Origin: Prochlorococcus marinus
GTDB lineage: Bacteria > Cyanobacteriota > Cyanobacteriia > PCC-6307 > Cyanobiaceae
DNA: 64,000 nucleotides
Direction of reading: 5' to 3'
Assembly (NCBI RefSeq): GCF_001180245.1
Contig: NZ_CVSV01000131.1
Coordinates: 310,001 to 374,000, forward strand
Shown here: positions 1 through 9,638 of the stretch, one piece after another
How positions within the stretch are numbered: the stretch's first letter is position 1
Layout: every line of letters begins with the position of its first letter
The notes under the pieces: model-generated
Seen by the model: only the letters and a program-made list of their open reading frames with translations
Database searches by the model: none
What the model was told of the DNA's origin: nothing
Made by a program: the position numbers and the translations under genes

Positions 1-300
1 ATAAAAATATCTGTTGGGCTATTATTTTTAATTTTGTTATTTATCAGTCCAGACTCTAATAATAGACTTTTACTCTCTATCTCAACATTAATACTTACCT
101 ATACTCAAATTAAATCAGGGAAAAGATTTATAGGTTCTCTGGGTTGGAGTGTTACCTTTCTCTCAATAGGATTAATATTTGGTGGATTGCTTGAAAATAA
201 TTCTTTCATTCAGGAAGTATCAAACAACTCTTTATCAATACAAAAAATTCAAAGTATTCCAGCTGTGGTTATTTTATGGCTAGGCGTAATTTTTTTATGA
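1..300 (+). CDS. C-terminal part of a small membrane protein (5' truncated by window)
   Basis: The reading frame is open from base 1 and ends in TGA at 300, so the true start lies upstream. The visible ~99 residues have a hydrophobic start, a short basic stretch (IKSGKRF), a second hydrophobic segment and a third at the C-terminus ([11 protein letters not shown]), so at least three membrane segments are plausible. Its end overlaps the convergent hslO gene by 6 bp. I do not recognise the family. Confidence 0.6.
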   Translation: MKISVGLLFLILLFISPDSNNRLLLSISTLILTYTQIKSGKRFIGSLGWSVTFLSIGLIFGGLLENNSFIQEVSNNSLSIQKIQSIPAVVILWLGVIFL

Positions 301-1203
301 TTGATTTTCTATCATAGATTTAATTTCTTCATAATTTATAAGATATTTATTTTTACAAAATTCACAAACCAACTCTGCTTTGCCATCTTTCTTGAGAATG
401 TCCTCTAACTCGCTCTTATCAAGCATTTTCATCGCATTTAAACTTCTTTGTTTGGAACACTTGCATTTAAAACTCACTTGTTGAGAACGAGCTTTTTCAG
501 AGATTGATTTATCGTCAATATCGGGAAATATATTTCTAATTAACTCAAGAAGATTATCTTTTGACTTAAATAGATCTTCGCTGAAAGAATTAATTTCTTT
601 ACATCTTTCTTCAAGTAGTGAGACTAGCAGAGGGTCAGTATCTTTTTTAGGTAAAACTTGAGCTAATAAGCCACCACTACAAATAACACTTTTATTTTGA
701 ATTTTTTCTCCAATAAATACAGCAGAGGGAGTTTGCTCTGAATGATATAAATATGAAGCTAAGTCTTCAGCAATATTCCCATTTACTAATTCAACAGTGC
801 TTGTAAAGGGTTCTCCAAATCCACTATCTCTAATTACATTTAAATATCCTGTACCTAATGCTTTTGTAAAATCAAAAGAATATTTATTATTATCTATTTT
901 GACTAGGTCCAATTCTAAATTAGGATTCCCTACATAACCCCTAACTTTCCCGTCTCTACCTGCATCAACTAGTAATCCCTTTAAAGGTCCGTCAGATCTA
1001 ACTCTTAAAGTGACTCTCCCATGCATTATTTTCATCGAGCTTGCTAAAAGCAGTGAAGCACTAAATGCTCTGCCTAAGATACAGGTGGTTAAGTAAGAAA
1101 GACCGTGTCTATTTTTTGCTTCTAAAGAAGATTCTGTTGTTAAGACCGCAACTAATCTTATTCCTCCATTTGCTGCAGTAGCCCGAACTATCCTATCCTG
1201 CAT
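295..1203 (-). CDS. hslO: Hsp33 redox-regulated chaperone
   Basis: Hsp33 is a cytoplasmic holdase activated by oxidative unfolding and zinc release. The 302-residue length fits the family. The N-terminal body starts [20 protein letters not shown]. The C-terminus has the redox-switch zinc site as a CKC pair (about residue 246) and a CEFC pair (about residue 280), so all four zinc cysteines are present. The start overlaps the upstream ABC ATPase gene by 11 bp, which suggests translational coupling. I see no degradation. Confidence 0.95.
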   Translation of the reverse strand: MQDRIVRATAANGGIRLVAVLTTESSLEAKNRHGLSYLTTCILGRAFSASLLLASSMKIMHGRVTLRVRSDGPLKGLLVDAGRDGKVRGYVGNPNLELDLVKIDNNKYSFDFTKALGTGYLNVIRDSGFGEPFTSTVELVNGNIAEDLASYLYHSEQTPSAVFIGEKIQNKSVICSGGLLAQVLPKKDTDPLLVSLLEERCKEINSFSEDLFKSKDNLLELIRNIFPDIDDKSISEKARSQQVSFKCKCSKQRSLNAMKMLDKSELEDILKKDGKAELVCEFCKNKYLINYEEIKSMIENQS

Positions 1204-1840
1204 GATTTTCTTTCATAAAATTTTTGATTTTCCCTTTTTCCAAGAATAATATCCTAGAAGGAATTCCCTCAAATAAGGCAGGTTCATGAGTAACAATAAT
1301 AATTGTATTTTTATTTTTTAACTCAAGAATTAAATTCTTCACATCATTTCTCATTGAATAGTCTAATCCAGCAGTTGGTTCATCAAGTAAAAGAATTGAG
1401 GGGTTTCTAAGTAGTTGAACTGCTACAGCTAACCGCCTTTGTTGTCCGCCACTTAGCTGTTCTGGTGGTTGAGTCAGATTAATTTTTTTCAAACCAACTT
1501 TATTTAAAACTATTTCTATATTTTTTTCTCTTAAAGATTTATGGCCTATTTTTAATTCTTTACCAATGGTTGTACCTATAAAGTATCTTTCAGGAAATTG
1601 GAATACTACTCCACAAAACCATCTTCTTTGTCTAGAGGACAAAATTTTATTCTTCCAAGTAATTTTCCCCTTTTGCGGATTTGTTAATCCGCTTATTATT
1701 TCGAGTAGCGTTGTTTTCCCAGAACCACTATTGCCGCAAATTAAAATGATTTCATTTTCATGAACTTTTAAATTTAAATTGTCTATTATTTTTCTTTCAC
1801 CAGTTTGGGGTTGATAAGATATTTTTTTTAAATCAAGCAT
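1193..1840 (-). CDS. ABC transporter ATP-binding protein
   Basis: A 215-residue ABC ATPase with Walker [10 protein letters not shown] (about residue 35), Q-loop region FQFPERYF, signature LSGGQQRR and Walker [12 protein letters not shown]. The PER motif after the Q-loop resembles ECF/cobalt-type (CbiO/EcfA) ATPases, but no permease gene is adjacent, so the substrate is unknown. It lies directly upstream of hslO with an 11-bp overlap. A gene pair with a stand-alone ATPase and no membrane partner suggests that the permease is encoded elsewhere. Confidence 0.85.
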   Translation of the reverse strand: MLDLKKISYQPQTGERKIIDNLNLKVHENEIILICGNSGSGKTTLLEIISGLTNPQKGKITWKNKILSSRQRRWFCGVVFQFPERYFIGTTIGKELKIGHKSLREKNIEIVLNKVGLKKINLTQPPEQLSGGQQRRLAVAVQLLRNPSILLLDEPTAGLDYSMRNDVKNLILELKNKNTIIIVTHEPALFEGIPSRILFLEKGKIKNFMKENHAG

Positions 1841-1923
1841 TATTAATTAAGTTATAGGTATGAATTTGAATCTAGTAATAACTTACTTATAATAGCTGTA
1901 GATCTAAAAAGATATTAGTCAAT

Positions 1924-2367
1924 ATGAATATTATTTTTAGGGAAGTTGATCCTTTTAATTGTTGGATATGGATCAGGTTTTCAGAATCACCAACTCAAGA
2001 CGAAAAAAATTATTTAGATGGTGTTTTTGATAGTTGGTACGTTTTAGGAAGGTTAGGTGGATTTAATTCTGAAAATTTGCAAACTCATGAAGAGGGTTCC
2101 GATCTAAGTTGGATGTCCTATGATAATGACCAAAAAAATGCATCTCTTCCAGCCTTAATGCATAATTTAGGAATTATGGAATATCAAAATCTTTGGGGAA
2201 GATGTTGGGTTGATTTTGGAACTTCAGACTCCATTTCAATAGATATATTAATTAATTCTTTGAATGAGATATCAAATAATTATGTAAAGATTGAAGAGTT
2301 AATTATTGGGGGTGAAAATAATGATTGGTCAGTTGAAGAACATGAAGATTTAGTTTTCAAAGATTAA
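1924..2367 (+). CDS. DUF3531 family protein
   Basis: A 147-residue acidic, tryptophan-rich soluble protein (FNCWIWIRF, WMSYDND, LWGRCWVDFG) that matches my memory of the cyanobacterial/plastid DUF3531 family. Function is unknown. It starts a co-directional run: rsmE begins 9 bp after its stop, and the DUF92 gene follows 6 bp after rsmE. Confidence 0.7.
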   Translation: MNIIFREVDPFNCWIWIRFSESPTQDEKNYLDGVFDSWYVLGRLGGFNSENLQTHEEGSDLSWMSYDNDQKNASLPALMHNLGIMEYQNLWGRCWVDFGTSDSISIDILINSLNEISNNYVKIEELIIGGENNDWSVEEHEDLVFKD

Positions 2368-2376
2368 GTGTTTTAG

Positions 2377-3150
2377 ATGGAAGACTTAATTAGATTAATT
2401 ATTTCCCATAAAAGAATTGAAAATATTAAGAACAATAATTTAGAACTTTCTAAAGAAGAGGCTCATTATTTAAATAAAGTAATGAGGATAAAAAATGGTA
2501 AAAAAATATTTATAGCTAATGGAGAGGGTTCATTATGGAAAGCTATAAAAGTTAAAAATGATTGCTTAGAAATAATTAAATCAAATAAACCTTACTTATT
2601 TCAAGAACAAGAAATTAACTTATTAGGAATAGCTGTTGTTATACCAAAAAGTGGTTTTGAGGATATTTTAAAAATGTGTACTGAAATAGGAATTGATTAT
2701 ATACAGCCATTATTTTCAGAAAGACAGGTAAACAAAAATTTAAATTTTTCTAGAAAACTTTTGAGATGGAATTTAATTATCAATGAAGCTGTTGAGCAAA
2801 GTGAGAGATTGTGGAAACCATCTATTTTAAATGGAATGGATATTATTGAATGGCTAAAAAGTAGAGATAATCATGAAAGAGTTTCAATTTCTATAACTAG
2901 AGAAGAAACACTATATGACTTAAATCAATGGTTAAGAAAACAACAAGAATTTGGAAATAAAAAAGAAGGTATTTTTTGGAATGTAATTGGTCCAGAAGGA
3001 GGTTGGTCCGCTAAAGAAATTGATTTTTTTAAAGAAAATAATATTACCTTTGTTAAGCTTTCCGACACTATCTTGAGAACTTCAACGGCTAGTATTAACG
3101 CATCATCAATTCTAAATCAGTGGAGAATTGATTTGAAATTAAAGAATTAG
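2377..3150 (+). CDS. rsmE: 16S rRNA (uracil1498-N3)-methyltransferase
   Basis: RsmE is a SPOUT-fold enzyme that methylates U1498 of 16S rRNA using S-adenosylmethionine. The 257-residue length is typical. Diagnostic C-terminal knot motifs are IGPEGGWSAKEIDFF (about residues 206-220) and LSDTILRTSTASINA (about residues 230-244). The N-terminal PUA-like part has the usual EEAHYLNKVMRIKNG signature. It sits in a tight run between DUF3531 and DUF92 genes. Confidence 0.95.
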   Translation: MEDLIRLIISHKRIENIKNNNLELSKEEAHYLNKVMRIKNGKKIFIANGEGSLWKAIKVKNDCLEIIKSNKPYLFQEQEINLLGIAVVIPKSGFEDILKMCTEIGIDYIQPLFSERQVNKNLNFSRKLLRWNLIINEAVEQSERLWKPSILNGMDIIEWLKSRDNHERVSISITREETLYDLNQWLRKQQEFGNKKEGIFWNVIGPEGGWSAKEIDFFKENNITFVKLSDTILRTSTASINASSILNQWRIDLKLKN

Positions 3151-3156
3151 ATAAAT

Positions 3157-3900
3157 ATGGATTTAATTAGAAATCAATTTTTTATAGGTTTTTGCATTAA
3201 TTTTATTTTGATTTATATTTTTTGCAGGATTCCTTTGATGACCAAAAGTGGTTGGGTAAGTGCAGGTATCTTAGGCACAATTTTGTGGGGATGTTTGTCT
3301 TGGCAGGGATGGATGTCAGTTGTAATTTATTTATTATTTGGATCCCTCGTTACCAAAATAGGTTTTAAATTTAAAAAAGCACAAGGAATTGCAGAAAAAA
3401 GAGGCGGGAGAAGAGGTCCTGAGAATGTATGGGGCTCAGCAGCTACAGGATTATTTCTTGCCATTATGACCAAATTTAATGCTGCCAATGTAGTGATGTT
3501 TAAAGTAGGTTTTGCTGCAAGTTTTGCTGCAAAGTTGGCGGATACTTTTGGTAGCGAAATTGGAAAAAGATTTGGTAAAGACACATACTTAATTACTTCA
3601 CTTAAAAAGGTGGATAGGGGAACTGAAGGAGGAATAAGTATAGAAGGAACATTAGCTAGTGTTTTGGGATCAATATTTATGGCTTTTATAATGCTTCATT
3701 TATCAATTATTTCTACAAAATACCATTTTATAGTTGTTGTAGTTTCTGGATTCTTGGCAACACTTTCTGAAAGTATTATTGGTGCTAAATTTCAAAACAA
3801 ATATAAATTAAGTAATGAATTGGTAAATGCTATTCAGACAAGTATTGCTTCTGTTTTTGCTATCTTTACTCTTATTTTATATTCATATTTTTTAAATTAA
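3157..3900 (+). CDS. DUF92 membrane protein, VTE6-like
   Basis: A 247-residue polytopic membrane protein of the DUF92 family. The conserved core reads KLADTFGSEIGKRFGKDTYL and then GTEGGISIEGTLAS. Arabidopsis VTE6, a phytyl-phosphate kinase for tocopherol/phytol salvage, belongs to this family, so a polyprenyl-phosphate kinase role in the membrane is plausible here; that part is inference. It is the last gene of the run starting at the DUF3531 gene and converges on the SGNH hydrolase gene. Confidence 0.8.
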   Translation: MDLIRNQFFIGFCINFILIYIFCRIPLMTKSGWVSAGILGTILWGCLSWQGWMSVVIYLLFGSLVTKIGFKFKKAQGIAEKRGGRRGPENVWGSAATGLFLAIMTKFNAANVVMFKVGFAASFAAKLADTFGSEIGKRFGKDTYLITSLKKVDRGTEGGISIEGTLASVLGSIFMAFIMLHLSIISTKYHFIVVVVSGFLATLSESIIGAKFQNKYKLSNELVNAIQTSIASVFAIFTLILYSYFLN

Positions 3901-3915
3901 TAATATTTGGAAAAA

Positions 3916-4560
3916 CTAAGATTCCTTCCATTTTGTAAGAATCTCCCAGCTTTTAAGTCTTTGGAAAAGCCAGAAATGACCTTCGGAATTTAGATGAATT
4001 CCATCATGAGTAATCCAATTTTTACTCCTTTTATCAGAGTACATTTCTCTAAAAGTAGGAAGAAATGGGACATTCTGATTGAGGCATACTTCCTCCATTC
4101 TCCTTTCATAAGAATTACAAAAATCATTTGAGTACCATAGACATCCTGCGAACGGCATTTTGCTTTCGTCAACTGGTGTCAAACCAATAACAAATACATT
4201 TGTTTGAGAGTTCATTTCATTAATTAGCCTCTCTAATCCATATTCAAATCCATCTATATCTAATTGATGTCTTCCATTTATCTGACCAATTGCTGCAGTG
4301 TCGTTAAGACCTACATTTAGCAGGATTGCTTTAGGTTTATTTCTTCTCGTCTCTCCTCTAGATGACCATTCTTTTTCCCATCTAGATGAAACTTTTTCTA
4401 TCCCATCTCCCCTAACGCCAAGTTGATAAATAACTGGACCATTTTGGTTATTAACCCAATCTTTTCTAAGCCTCTCACACCATCCACCACCCTCATTATC
4501 TCCCCATCCATAAACTGAGCTATCTCCAATTACAACAAGCTGTTTTGGTAAACTAATCAC
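3916..4560 (-). CDS. SGNH/GDSL-type hydrolase
   Basis: A 214-residue SGNH esterase/lipase-like protein. Block I is VVIGDSSVYGWGD with nucleophile Ser, block III is NVGLNDTA with the oxyanion Asn, and block V is HDGIHLNSEGH with the catalytic Asp-x-x-His pair. No signal peptide is evident, so it is probably cytoplasmic. It lies 49 bp downstream of phnE on the same strand and may be the distal gene of that unit. The substrate cannot be told. Confidence 0.85.
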   Translation of the reverse strand: MISLPKQLVVIGDSSVYGWGDNEGGGWCERLRKDWVNNQNGPVIYQLGVRGDGIEKVSSRWEKEWSSRGETRRNKPKAILLNVGLNDTAAIGQINGRHQLDIDGFEYGLERLINEMNSQTNVFVIGLTPVDESKMPFAGCLWYSNDFCNSYERRMEEVCLNQNVPFLPTFREMYSDKRSKNWITHDGIHLNSEGHFWLFQRLKSWEILTKWKES

Positions 4561-4609
4561 TATAACCGGAAAAAAATAATTACTTGATTTAACAAATTAT
4601 TCTTACAAA

Positions 4610-6112
4610 TCAAGTTAAACTATTTTTGATTTTACCATTTATTAATTCGCCAACTATTGCGATGGAGCTATAAGCTATCAAAACTATGGTGACTTCTTGC
4701 CATGCGAAGGAACTTAGTGATTCTTGCAATTGCCAACCCAGACCAACACTTCCAATAACCCCAACAATTGCAGTTTCTCTAATAATGATGTCAGATCTAT
4801 AAGTGCAATATGCTAAGTAACTTTTTGCTTGTTGAGAAAATAAACCTAAAAGCCAACTAGTCTTTTTTGAGATTCCTAGAGATTTCATTGCAATATAATT
4901 TCTCTTGTCTTGGTTATCTAGATTTGTAAAAAGTAATTTGCTAGTAATACCAGCGTTGTGGAGACCTAATGTTAAAGCTGCTAAAGATAAAGAAGGATTA
5001 TTAAAAGTTAATAGAGTTAGAAGTATTAAAGGTGTAGGTATTAAACGTAATAAAAATGCAAAAATTTTTATAAAAATTTTAGAACTATTGTTGTTAAAAA
5101 TTCCTATTACTAATGGAGGTAAACTAATTGCGATTCCTGTTGATAAAAGACTTAAAATTATTGTTTCTAATATAAGTTTTAAGAAATCAAATAATCCTAA
5201 ATCTGAGCTTGATTTTAATAGAGAACTAACGGAATTAAAATTTTCAAAATTATTATTAAAAATAAAATAAAGAAAATATGAAAATGAAAATAAAATTGTT
5301 ATGAAAAAAACTGCAATAAAAAAAATAGATAGGATTTTATTTGTAGTATTAAATTTTATTTTTTTGAATATTATTCCAGAAAGAATTATCAAAATTGCTA
5401 AGGACCATAAATAAGTCCATAACTCTCTAAAATTCAAAGCTTGGAAAGATAAAAAAATACTGGTACCTATTCCTCCAATCCCAAAAAGTCCTAAAATCAC
5501 CGTACTTCTTATTGAACACTCTAATCGATATATACCAAAGTTTTTAAATGTATTTATTATTGGATTCCATATTAAAGTTAGTAAAGAAGAAAATTTAGGT
5601 GCATTTATTTGATTTATAGATTCAAAACTTTTGTAGTCAATAGTTTCTAATTGTTCAGCAAAAACTTTTGAATTTACAGCAATATAAGGTATGCATATAG
5701 CTATTATTCCTATTGAAAAATTTATTCCATATATTTGCATTAATAATATTCCCCAAACTACTTCATGAATAGATCTAATTATTGTTAGAAAAAACCTTAT
5801 TACGCGGGAGAAAAAATTTGGAATATTAAAGATTTTACAAAAAATATTTGAGGATATTATTCCAAAAATTGCTCCAAAACTAATACTTACTAACCAACTA
5901 AAAAAACCAATTAAGATAGTTTCATTTAATCGATTAATTACGGTAATAATAATTTCATTATCGATCTTGGGATTAAATGCAGAAATTAAGAATTCTTGGA
6001 ATAATTTAAATCCTCCCAAATGAATATTGTTTATTAATTGATACCCTAGAGGTATGCATACCAATATTGGAAGAAAAGATAATGAGGTATAGTTTAATTT
6101 TAATTTATTCAA
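4610..6112 (-). CDS. phnE: Phosphonate/phosphite-type ABC transporter permease, two fused PhnE units
   Basis: At 500 residues this is about twice the usual PhnE length. It contains two tandem permease halves, roughly residues 1-255 and 270-500. Each half has several membrane segments and a late GLFGIGGIGT or GVIGSVGLGW segment, which marks the conserved permease loop after an EAA-type coupling region (KSLGISKKTSWLLGLF in the second half). One polypeptide would therefore supply the whole membrane channel. It lies 4 bp downstream of phnC and is clearly part of phnDCE. Confidence 0.88.
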   Translation of the reverse strand: MNKLKLNYTSLSFLPILVCIPLGYQLINNIHLGGFKLFQEFLISAFNPKIDNEIIITVINRLNETILIGFFSWLVSISFGAIFGIISSNIFCKIFNIPNFFSRVIRFFLTIIRSIHEVVWGILLMQIYGINFSIGIIAICIPYIAVNSKVFAEQLETIDYKSFESINQINAPKFSSLLTLIWNPIINTFKNFGIYRLECSIRSTVILGLFGIGGIGTSIFLSFQALNFRELWTYLWSLAILIILSGIIFKKIKFNTTNKILSIFFIAVFFITILFSFSYFLYFIFNNNFENFNSVSSLLKSSSDLGLFDFLKLILETIILSLLSTGIAISLPPLVIGIFNNNSSKIFIKIFAFLLRLIPTPLILLTLLTFNNPSLSLAALTLGLHNAGITSKLLFTNLDNQDKRNYIAMKSLGISKKTSWLLGLFSQQAKSYLAYCTYRSDIIIRETAIVGVIGSVGLGWQLQESLSSFAWQEVTIVLIAYSSIAIVGELINGKIKNSLT

Positions 6113-6116
6113 CTAA

Positions 6117-6857
6117 TTAATATATTTTGTCTAAATGAAACTTCTTTAAGTTATTTCTTTTAATATTGAAAAAAATTTTACCCTCCCTTATCCCAATTAC
6201 TTTATCGAAATTGTTCAGCAAATCTAATCTATGTAATGCAACTAATGCCGTTTTTGGCGATTTTTTTGAATTATTTTTATCTACATTATCTAGCAGCAGG
6301 TTTTTAATTGTTGTTATCAATTTTGGATCTAAATTATTAAAAGGCTCATCTGCAAGTAATATATTTGATCCTTGAATCAATGATCTAGCTATAGCCACCC
6401 TTTGTTTTTGTCCCCCAGATAGTTTTCTGATTTTTTTGTCATAAATAGAGTTATGAAGTCTACATAATTGCATATATTCATGTGCCTTCTTGAAAGAACT
6501 TATATTTAGCAAATTTTTAAAAGCGAAATAAAAATTGTTTTCCGCTAGTAGTCCACAATTAACATTTTGTTCTGCTGAAAGATCTTCTATTAATCTTAAA
6601 TCTTGCCAAATAGTTGTTATCTTTCGTTTCTGCTTTCTATCTAATTCCTCGTAACTTTTATTGAATAATTTAACCTCACCTTCAGTTGGCTTGATAGTGC
6701 CATTAAGTACTGATATTAATGTAGTTTTTCCTGAACCGCTTTTACCTAAAAGTGCAATTTTCTCCCCTGAATTTATTTTTAAATTCACTTTATTTAGAAT
6801 CAGATTATTTTTGTATTTATAAGATATATTTTTTAATTCTAAGAGAGCATTATTCAT
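6117..6857 (-). CDS. phnC: Phosphonate/phosphite-type ABC transporter ATPase
   Basis: A 246-residue ABC ATPase with Walker A LLGKSGSGKTT, signature KLSGGQKQRVAIARSL and Walker B ILLADEPFNNLDP. It overlaps phnD by 4 bp (ATGA) and is followed after 4 bp by phnE. The phnC assignment comes from this context plus family resemblance; sequence alone would say only a polar amino acid/phosphonate-type ATPase. Confidence 0.88.
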   Translation of the reverse strand: MNNALLELKNISYKYKNNLILNKVNLKINSGEKIALLGKSGSGKTTLISVLNGTIKPTEGEVKLFNKSYEELDRKQKRKITTIWQDLRLIEDLSAEQNVNCGLLAENNFYFAFKNLLNISSFKKAHEYMQLCRLHNSIYDKKIRKLSGGQKQRVAIARSLIQGSNILLADEPFNNLDPKLITTIKNLLLDNVDKNNSKKSPKTALVALHRLDLLNNFDKVIGIREGKIFFNIKRNNLKKFHLDKIY

Positions 6858-7747
6858 CTAATTTTATTTAATTTCCTCCCGATTTCCTCTATATTTTTAT
6901 ACTGTTTTGCTTCTGCATTTATAAATCTTTTTGCATTGAACATATCTAAAATCCGTTTATGTAATTTTTGATTTATATCTAAATTTAGAATTACTGATTT
7001 AAGTTCTTTTGTAAACCCTTCCCCGAATCTATTTTCAAGATCACCTTGAGCTAGCCAATGATAGTCAACATATTCTGGTGTGATCCAGAATAATTCTAAA
7101 TTACTTGTTCTTTTGGGATTATTTTTAAGATTGTTTTCCCAAACCTGTTTATTTAAAGCTCCAGCATCAAATGCTCCACTATTAACTAAAGCTATAGTGG
7201 CATCATGACTCCCACTAAAACCTGCTTTTTTCCCTTTAAAATGTTTAATTTCAACTCCTGCTTGATTTAAAAAATATTCTGGCATTAATCTTCCAGAAGT
7301 TGAGTTTTCAGAGCCAAAAGTAAATCTTAAATTCTTTAGTTTTTTAAGTCCTTTAATGTTTGAAATTGAGTTAATTTCTAAATTTTTGTTTACTATAAAA
7401 ACACTTTTAAATTCCTTATCGATATCTCTTTGAGCTATGACAATTGAATTAGGTGTTTGTAATCTTGCTTGAACTCCTGATAAACCGCCAAACCAAACTA
7501 AATCTAAATCTTTAGTTCTAAATCCAGTTACTGCTGCAACATAATTAATAACAGGAATGTATTTAACTTCTACATCAAGTTGTTTGGATAATTCTTTTGA
7601 AAATAAATTAAATCTTTTGTCCAAAATATCTTGGTTTTGATCAGGTATTGCTCCAACTTTTAAAACTTTGGGATTTGAAAATACAGGTGATGAAAAAAAA
7701 GAAAATAATAGAGATGAACTTAGTAGGAAATTCTTTAAATTTAACAT
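6854..7747 (-). CDS. phnD: Periplasmic phosphonate/phosphite-type binding protein
   Basis: A 297-residue substrate-binding protein with a signal peptide (residues 1-24, hydrophobic, ending VFSNP). PhnD-type features include VGAIPDQNQ near the N-terminus, WFGGLSGVQA, and the ligand-loop region FGSENSTSGRLMPEYFL followed by SGSHDATIALVNSG. PhnD-like proteins in Prochlorococcus are reported to bind phosphite or phosphonates, so the true ligand is uncertain. It lies 12 bp downstream of the aminotransferase gene and overlaps phnC. Confidence 0.88.
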   Translation of the reverse strand: MLNLKNFLLSSSLLFSFFSSPVFSNPKVLKVGAIPDQNQDILDKRFNLFSKELSKQLDVEVKYIPVINYVAAVTGFRTKDLDLVWFGGLSGVQARLQTPNSIVIAQRDIDKEFKSVFIVNKNLEINSISNIKGLKKLKNLRFTFGSENSTSGRLMPEYFLNQAGVEIKHFKGKKAGFSGSHDATIALVNSGAFDAGALNKQVWENNLKNNPKRTSNLELFWITPEYVDYHWLAQGDLENRFGEGFTKELKSVILNLDINQKLHKRILDMFNAKRFINAEAKQYKNIEEIGRKLNKIR

Positions 7748-7759
7748 AACTTAGTTAAA

Positions 7760-8956
7760 TCAATAGTATTCAGAGATTGCGTTTTCAAGCCTCTGCAGTC
7801 CATCTTTTATTTTAATTTCTGAAGCTGCACAAGATATTCTTATATATTGATCAGCTCCAAAAGCTTTTCCAGGTACAACAACTAATCCGTAATCTTGAAG
7901 AGCTTTATTGCAGAAATCAACAGAAGTAATTGAGGAGTTGGGTAATTTTGGAAATGCGTAAAATGCTCCGTTAGGTTCTTCAATATAAATCCCATTTATA
8001 TTATTAAGCCCCTCATAGAGAAGTCTTCTTCTACGATCATAATGGCTATTTATCATTGAGAAAAACTCATTATTAATTTTTAAAGCCTCTAAAGCACCTT
8101 TTTGAACAAAAGAGCAAACATTACTTGTACTTTGACTTTGTAATGCTGAGGATGCTTTGATTACATCTTTGGGACCTACTAAATAACCTATTCTCCAGCC
8201 AGTCATAGCCCATCCTTTCGCAAACCCATTTATTATAAAAATTCTATCTTTTAAGTCATTTGCTAATGAAGATAAACTGTAGTGTTTAAATTCTTTTTTA
8301 AGGATTATTTCGTAAATCTCATCAGAAAGAATATTGATATTTGGATTTTCTCTAGCTAAATCGGCAATTTGTAATAATTCTTCCTTTGACATAACTCTCC
8401 CAGTAGGGTTATTAGGAGAATTGATAATTATAAATTTAGTTTTTGAAGAGATTTTAGACTTCAAATCTTCTATATTTATTTTGAATCCATCTTCTGCAGA
8501 AGAATTTGTAAAAATTGGCTTCCCACCCGCCAATCTAACCATCTGGGGATAACTTAACCAATATGGAGAAGGAATAATAACTTCGTCTCCAGTATTTAAC
8601 AACACTTGGAAAAGATTATATATTGCTTGCTTAGCACCATTTGTGACCATTACATTTTCAAATTCATAATTTAAATCGTTTTGAATTTGAAGTTTATTTG
8701 CAATTGCTTTTCGGAGATCTAAATTCCCCGCTGCGGGCCCGTACTTTGTAAATCCATCAAATATAGCTTTACTTGTAGCCTCAATAACTTCTTTTGGGGC
8801 ATCAAAATCAGGTTCACCTGCACTTAAATTGCAAATATCTACTCCTTCTGCAGATAATTGATTCGCTTTAGCACTTATCTGCAATGTAAGAGAAGGCTCA
8901 ATTGAAAGTGCCCGATCAGATAAATTCACTTGACTCATTGACTTATAACTTTTCAA
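7760..8956 (-). CDS. aspC: Class I/II PLP aminotransferase, aspartate aminotransferase-like
   Basis: A 398-residue pyridoxal-phosphate enzyme. The PLP lysine is in NGFAKGWAMTGWRIGYL (about residue 245). SPNNPTGRVMSKEELL, the SDEIYE aspartate region and the C-terminal RISCAAS arginine for substrate carboxylate are all present. It most likely transfers amino groups between aspartate and 2-oxoglutarate. The natural start may be the Met at codon 7 (MSQVNLSDRALS, base 8938). phnD follows after only 12 bp, so the transporter may share this gene's promoter. Confidence 0.9.
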   Translation of the reverse strand: MKSYKSMSQVNLSDRALSIEPSLTLQISAKANQLSAEGVDICNLSAGEPDFDAPKEVIEATSKAIFDGFTKYGPAAGNLDLRKAIANKLQIQNDLNYEFENVMVTNGAKQAIYNLFQVLLNTGDEVIIPSPYWLSYPQMVRLAGGKPIFTNSSAEDGFKINIEDLKSKISSKTKFIIINSPNNPTGRVMSKEELLQIADLARENPNINILSDEIYEIILKKEFKHYSLSSLANDLKDRIFIINGFAKGWAMTGWRIGYLVGPKDVIKASSALQSQSTSNVCSFVQKGALEALKINNEFFSMINSHYDRRRRLLYEGLNNINGIYIEEPNGAFYAFPKLPNSSITSVDFCNKALQDYGLVVVPGKAFGADQYIRISCAASEIKIKDGLQRLENAISEYY

Positions 8957-9099
8957 ATATGACTTTTAATAATGACAAATGCATAAATTAAGAATAAATA
9001 AAACTATCACACTATGGTTCAATTTAGTTCATTTTCTTAATCTATTTTATTTTCATGTTTTGAGTTCTTAAGATAAAAATATTTAAAGTTTTATTTTCG

Positions 9100-9603
9100 G
9101 TGAAAAGGTTAGTAATTGGGAGAGGAAGTGTATTTGCAGATTTGTTAGTAATTGGTGAGGCACCTGGAGCCCAGGAAGATTTAGAAGGAAAACCTTATGT
9201 AGGTAAATCTGGTAAGTTATTAAACGAATTATTAATACAAGCTGGAATTGATTATAAGAAGGATGTTTATTTTTGTAATGTAATTAAATGTCGTCCACCA
9301 AATAATAGAAAACCCACTGCTAGAGAAATTAATATTCATAAACCTTGGTTATTGCAGCAAATAAAGTTAGTCGATCCAAAATTTATATTACTTACTGGTT
9401 CTACTGCTATGAGAGCTATTTTAGAAGTTAAAGATCCTATAAGTAATTTAAGAGGTCAATGGATTAAAAAAGATGGGAGAGAAATTATGGTAATTTTTCA
9501 TCCATCTTATTTGTTGAGATTTCCTTCAAAAGAAATCAATAAACCTTACCATCTAACTTTGAAAGACTTAGAGAATGTAAGTGGTAAACTATATGCCGTA
9601 TAA
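9100..9603 (+). CDS. Short family-4-like uracil-DNA glycosylase lacking Fe-S cysteines
   Basis: A 167-residue protein with the two UDG family-4 catalytic blocks: GEAPGAQEDLEGKPYVG (about residues 19-35) and the C-terminal HPSYLLR. It would remove uracil from DNA. Family-4 enzymes normally start with a CxxC pair about 20 residues upstream of the first block and carry two more iron-sulphur cysteines. Here the N-terminus begins after that position (GTG start, in-frame TGA stop at 9061), KCRPPNNR keeps one cysteine, and the usual ACRPW cysteine is replaced by His (NIHKPW). Whether it is active without the cluster is unknown. Confidence 0.8.
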   Translation: MKRLVIGRGSVFADLLVIGEAPGAQEDLEGKPYVGKSGKLLNELLIQAGIDYKKDVYFCNVIKCRPPNNRKPTAREINIHKPWLLQQIKLVDPKFILLTGSTAMRAILEVKDPISNLRGQWIKKDGREIMVIFHPSYLLRFPSKEINKPYHLTLKDLENVSGKLYAV

Positions 9604-9638
9604 TTTAGTGAAATCCTTTTTGAATATCAAGAATTTTA

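Noticed and set aside
4610..8956. Reading phnDCE as proof of phosphonate breakdown
   Set aside because: Only uptake genes are present; no C-P lyase, phosphonatase or ptxD is in the window.
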